The translations under genes were made by a program, and so were the position numbers. A model generated the notes under the pieces. That model made no database searches and was not told the origin of the DNA. It worked only from the letters and a program-made list of their open reading frames with translations. This document shows, in pieces, positions 36,469 through 39,066 of a stretch of 39,066 nt of DNA. This DNA comes from Arthrobacter sp. Bi26 (lineage in GTDB: Bacteria > Actinomycetota > Actinomycetes > Actinomycetales > Micrococcaceae). The first letter of the stretch is position 1, and each line of letters opens with the position of its first letter. The stretch lies in contig NZ_CAKKMF010000046.1 in NCBI RefSeq assembly GCF_918697925.1, positions 1 to 39,066 on the forward strand, in the 5' to 3' direction.

Positions 36469-36738
36469 ATGTCTGAATTTGCTGTTCACACGATCGTCCA
36501 CCACGTTGGCGCTCCGGTCAGCTTCGCCCCGGGTGACGAGGTTCCCGAATGGGCCGATGCGCTCATTGGCGACCACGTGCTGGCCGAGCCACGCGATCTC
36601 CAGGAACCCGATATCGAGGTCCCGGCCGACGACACTGATGAGGCCGCCGACGTGCCGGAAGAAATCGACACCCCCGAATCTGAGCCGGTGGACTTCACGG
36701 GCGCTAAGCCGCGGGGCACTCGCCAGCGTCGGGGCTAG
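36469..36738 (+). CDS. Small acidic head-region protein
   Basis: An 89-residue protein with a short beta N-terminal part (VHTIVHHVGAPVSFAPGDEVPEWA) and a very acidic, disordered middle (ADDTDEAADVPEEIDTPESEP) ending in basic residues. Proteins of this type often follow capsid genes in actinophages. The ATG at 36469 has GAAAGG before it. Function unknown. Confidence 0.65.
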   Translation: MSEFAVHTIVHHVGAPVSFAPGDEVPEWADALIGDHVLAEPRDLQEPDIEVPADDTDEAADVPEEIDTPESEPVDFTGAKPRGTRQRRG

Positions 36739-36741
36739 CTG

Positions 36742-37137
36742 ATGGCTACCTCATACGCGACGCTGGCTAGTCTTCGCCAGCACTGGGCCGCGCTCCCCGC
36801 CGGCCGCGAGGATGAGGCCACGCAGAAGCTCTTCGAAGCGTCCGTTGAGGTCCGCGCCCTGTACCCGGACGTTGACCGACGGTTGATGGCCGGGGAGTTG
36901 GATGCATCTGTTCCTGAGCTGGTCGTTTGCCGGATGGTCAAGCGGTCGATGGACGCTCCGGATAGTCAGATCGCCGGGGTCAATCAGATCCAGCAGAGCG
37001 CCGGACCTTTCGGGCAGACGCTGAGCTTCACCAACCCTGACGGGAATGTCTACCTGTCCAAGTCTGATCGCGCCCTACTCGGGGCCGGCAGGGCGAAGGG
37101 CAAGGCGTTCACGATCCACCCTGGCGGTCACTCATGA
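36742..37137 (+). CDS. Head-tail connector (Gp19/Gp15-like adaptor)
   Basis: A 131-residue helical protein with TYATLASLRQHW, YPDVDRRLMAGELD, VVCRMVKRSM and QQSAGPFGQTLSFTNPDGNVYLSKSD, the pattern of phage Gp19-type adaptors that dock under the portal. It is the first of four overlapping connector genes. Confidence 0.8.
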   Translation: MATSYATLASLRQHWAALPAGREDEATQKLFEASVEVRALYPDVDRRLMAGELDASVPELVVCRMVKRSMDAPDSQIAGVNQIQQSAGPFGQTLSFTNPDGNVYLSKSDRALLGAGRAKGKAFTIHPGGHS

Positions 37138-37475
37138 TCTGGCCTGGCGCCGAGTCTGTCCCCGTCCTGCGCTATCAGGAGACGGGAGTGGATGACCGCT
37201 ACGGCGCCCCAGTCTCGGCTTGGGTGGCTCTGCCGGAGCCGTTGCGCTGCGGTGTGGCCGATGGCAGGGGCATGGTTACCCAGGCCCCCGGCCGGGAGCA
37301 GGTCGCGTTCGACTACCTGCTTCTGCTGGAGCCTGGGCAGGAAGTGCTCACGTCGGACCGCCTCATCGTACGCGGCCGGTCCTGCGAAGTCGTGCAGCCC
37401 AAATTTGAGTGGCAGGGCCTCTTCAGTGCCTGGAATCCAGGCGGAACGGTCTATGTGAAGGCGGTGGATGGCTGA
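37134..37475 (+). CDS. Head closure (stopper) protein
   Basis: A 113-residue beta-rich protein with an RYQETGVDDRYGAP loop and a C-terminal VYVKAVDG strand, the size and position of head-closure proteins that plug the connector. It overlaps both neighbours. Confidence 0.7.
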   Translation: MIWPGAESVPVLRYQETGVDDRYGAPVSAWVALPEPLRCGVADGRGMVTQAPGREQVAFDYLLLLEPGQEVLTSDRLIVRGRSCEVVQPKFEWQGLFSAWNPGGTVYVKAVDG

Positions 37476-37756
37476 TGGCGCGGAACAAGGTGACCATCAA
37501 CGCCGCCAGCGTCCGGAAGCTGCTGACATCCCCCGCTGTCACGGCTGACTTGGAACGGCGAGGCAGGGCTGTGAAGGCGGCGATGGGCGGCGACGGCGCG
37601 ATGGAAACCGATGTCACGCCCGGCAACGCAGTGGACGCCCCGCGGTCCCGGGTGCGCGTTGGCTACTCGTCATCGATGCATCCAGTCCATGCCCGCCGGC
37701 ATGAGGCGAAGTACGGGACGCTCGCACGGGCGCTGGCCGCCGGCGGTGGCCGATGA
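37475..37756 (+). CDS. Minor connector protein (HK97 gp10-like position)
   Basis: A 93-residue basic protein: an N-terminal helix (INAASVRKLLTSPAVTADLERRGRAV) and a C-terminal part with HPVHARRHEAKYGTLARAL. The position between stopper and tail terminator fits the HK97 gp10-like group. The ATG shares one base with the preceding stop codon. Confidence 0.65.
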   Translation: MARNKVTINAASVRKLLTSPAVTADLERRGRAVKAAMGGDGAMETDVTPGNAVDAPRSRVRVGYSSSMHPVHARRHEAKYGTLARALAAGGGR

Positions 37757-38157
37757 CGCTCGTATTCCCTGAGATTGAGCCTCTCCTGATCGCAATGACG
37801 AAGCAGGTCTTCGTAGGCCGCCCTGAGCCGTTCGCGGCAGGGCTGTGGATCTCAAGCGCGATGCCGAAAACACCCGCCGGGGAGCCAACACGCAAGGACC
37901 GGATGATCATCATCCGTGACGACTCCGGCAACCAGATGGACCTCGTTCGGGAAAATGCCCGCATCGGCGTCCAGTTCTGGGGAAGCACCAAGGCGGAAGC
38001 ATCCGACCTCGCCCAACTGGGCCGCGGGCTGATGAACGACATGGTGGGCGGGCCGATCAAGCGAATCCGGAACGTCCTCCGACCTGTCTTCATCGAGGAC
38101 GTGCAGCCAATGTTCTACGCCACGTTCGAGCTGATCGTCAAAGGCTCCAAGCTCTAA
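37753..38157 (+). CDS. Tail terminator protein
   Basis: A 134-residue alpha/beta protein with VFPEIEPLLIAMTKQVF at the start and a beta-rich remainder (RMIIIRDDSG, RIGVQFWGSTKAEASDLA). These are the features of tail terminators that cap the tail tube and set its length. It overlaps the previous gene by four bases and is followed by a terminator-like hairpin. Confidence 0.75.
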   Translation: MTLVFPEIEPLLIAMTKQVFVGRPEPFAAGLWISSAMPKTPAGEPTRKDRMIIIRDDSGNQMDLVRENARIGVQFWGSTKAEASDLAQLGRGLMNDMVGGPIKRIRNVLRPVFIEDVQPMFYATFELIVKGSKL

Positions 38158-38169
38158 CCCACTCATCAT

Positions 38170-38200
38170 GGCCCGCTGCGTGCGGGCCGTTTTCATGCCC
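38170..38200 (+). terminator. Hairpin with TTTTCATGCCC before the tail genes
   Basis: GGCCCGC pairs with GCGGGCC around TGCGT, then GTTTTCATGCCC. It is the fourth copy of the hairpin plus TTTTCATGCCC module. It lies inside the late operon, so it must be read through. Confidence 0.65.
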
Positions 38201-38222
38201 GCAACGAACCCAGGAGACCCCA

Positions 38223-38438
38223 ATGGCCAAGATCACCTTCGCCAACGACCATACGACCTCCGGCGGCCGCACCTACAAGGGCGGCAGCACGCATGAGGTC
38301 AACGACGCCGACGCGCGCTCGCTGATCCTGCGCGGCAAGGCTCGCCTGGCCGTGGAGAAAGCCCCTGCACCCGCTGGGGACGTCAACTCAGCCTCGGCTG
38401 AACCCGAAACCCCTGCCGGGGAAAAGAAAGGATCGTAA
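38223..38438 (+). CDS. Small protein before the major tail gene
   Basis: A 71-residue protein with an N-terminal beta domain (ITFANDHTTSGGRTYKGGSTHEVNDADARSLILRGKAR) and an Ala/Pro/Glu-rich tail. It resembles small proteins found next to tail genes in actinophages. Function unknown. AGGAGA lies upstream of the ATG. Confidence 0.65.
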   Translation: MAKITFANDHTTSGGRTYKGGSTHEVNDADARSLILRGKARLAVEKAPAPAGDVNSASAEPETPAGEKKGS

Positions 38439-38441
38439 GCC

Positions 38442-39005
38442 GTGGCTGAGACCAAGAATTACGACAACGTCCGCATTTACGGTGACGCCGAGTCCGAGGT
38501 CTGGTGGGCGCCCAAGGGCACCACGCTGCCGACCGTAATGACCACCGACCCGATCGCTCCATTCTGGGCCTTCGGCTGGCTCGGCGAGGACGGCATCCCG
38601 CTGAGCGTCTCCACAGAGGTGGACAAGTTCAAGGGCATGGGCGGTGTCACTCTCCGCACCAAGGTTCAGTCCACCGAGAAGTCGTTCAAGGTCCAGGCGC
38701 TGGAGGAAACCCCGGGCGTCACTGGCCTCTACTTCGACCATGGCGCCCCTGTCGTTACCGGCACTGGAGCCGCCAAGGTTGCCCGGATCGACCTGCCGGA
38801 AGCAATCGGAACCGTCGAAGGCGTGGCCGTGGTCAAGTTCGTTGACGGCGGCGTGGAGAAGTGGCTGTGCTGCGAGCTGGTCCAGGTCAGCGAGCGGGGC
38901 GAGCTCCCCCACTCGGCCAGCGACATGACCGGGTATGAATTCACGCTGGACATCCTCGGCGCTTCGTACTTCCTCACCAACGCCCCGGCTTTCACCGAGG
39001 TGTAG
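38442..39005 (+). CDS. Major tail protein
   Basis: A 187-residue beta-rich protein with VWWAPKGTTLP, FWAFGWLGEDGIPLS and YEFTLDILG, as in siphovirus tail-tube subunits of actinophages. It follows the tail terminator and would precede the tail assembly chaperones and tape measure, which lie outside the window. GTG start after GAAAGGATCG. Confidence 0.85.
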   Translation: MAETKNYDNVRIYGDAESEVWWAPKGTTLPTVMTTDPIAPFWAFGWLGEDGIPLSVSTEVDKFKGMGGVTLRTKVQSTEKSFKVQALEETPGVTGLYFDHGAPVVTGTGAAKVARIDLPEAIGTVEGVAVVKFVDGGVEKWLCCELVQVSERGELPHSASDMTGYEFTLDILGASYFLTNAPAFTEV

Positions 39006-39011
39006 CTAGAC

Positions 39012-39055
39012 CGGTGGGCGGGGTGTTCTTCCGTGGTGGTTTCCCCCGCCCACCG
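39012..39055 (+). terminator. Stable hairpin after the major tail gene
   Basis: CGGTGGGCGGGG (39012-39023) pairs perfectly with CCCCGCCCACCG (39044-39055). It lies in the same relative position as the hairpin after the capsid gene, which suggests a shared way of raising output of the two most abundant structural proteins. Confidence 0.6.
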
Positions 39056-39066
39056 CACCACCTGAC

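Noticed and set aside
1..39066. CRISPR array, transposon or IS element
   Set aside because: No regularly spaced identical repeats with spacers, no transposase and no terminal inverted repeats were seen.

Overview
This window reads as most of the genome of a temperate siphovirus (lambda/HK97-like tailed phage) of a high-GC actinobacterium. A Micrococcales host of the Arthrobacter type is my best guess. The reasons are strong G/C third-position bias, many GTG/TTG starts, an actinobacterial-style SSB remnant, DUF6221 and DUF4326 family proteins, and many leaderless promoters in which a TAnnnT box sits 6-7 nt before the start codon. The host genus is inference. Integrase and attP lie in the middle with phage genes on both sides, and the terminase/head genes are also internal. 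The window therefore looks like part of a circular or circularly permuted phage genome rather than an integrated prophage with host flanks. The tape measure, baseplate and most lysin genes are not in the window.

Layout. 1-3684 (+): end of the late region with a small gene, a holin-like membrane protein, a tail fibre carrying an SGNH esterase domain and a second tail-fibre-like protein. 3687-5529 (-): a cell-surface modification pair, a membrane-anchored SGNH hydrolase and an OafA-type acyltransferase. 5530-6538: a possible small RNA and two small independently expressed genes. 6588-9520 (-): DUF6221, an HTH protein, a two-TM protein, an ImmA-type protease and a tyrosine integrase. 9563-9775: attP, with a tRNA-Ser-like 3' end as core and repeated arm-type motifs. 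9889-11270: immunity region with a second ImmA, an XRE repressor with a leaderless promoter, 14-bp operators, and a divergent Cro-like gene. 11273-15612: early small genes, an HNH endonuclease, a helicase-associated-domain protein and an independently expressed gene. 15707-18311: a recombination block (RecE-like nuclease, a conserved partner, a RecF/Rad50-like ATPase) followed by a broken ssb. 18713-19801 (-): a J-domain-like/TPR/two-TM protein. 20164-23179: glutaredoxin, DUF4326, a cytosine-5 methyltransferase and a zinc-ribbon protein. 23180-24293 (-): a membrane protein and a coiled-coil membrane protein. 24354-28229: a replication-protein N-domain with an apparent +1 frameshift, an MmcB-like nuclease, a frameshifted RusA resolvase and many small genes. 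28388-29018: tRNA-Asn, tRNA-Trp, a degenerate tRNA-like element and a highly structured about 160-nt element. 29026-39055 (+): HNH, prim-pol-like gene, TerS, TerL, portal, MuF-like protein, scaffold, decoration, capsid, connectors, tail terminator and major tail protein.

How it fits together. Late, early and replication genes use Shine-Dalgarno sites and 4-bp ATGA overlaps in long operons. A separate set of genes (integrase operon, repressor, surface modification, J/TPR, membrane and other cargo genes) stands alone, often on the opposite strand, mostly with leaderless promoters. I infer these are the genes expressed in the lysogen. Three lesions (ssb, the replication gene, rusA) suggest either partial decay or local sequence errors.
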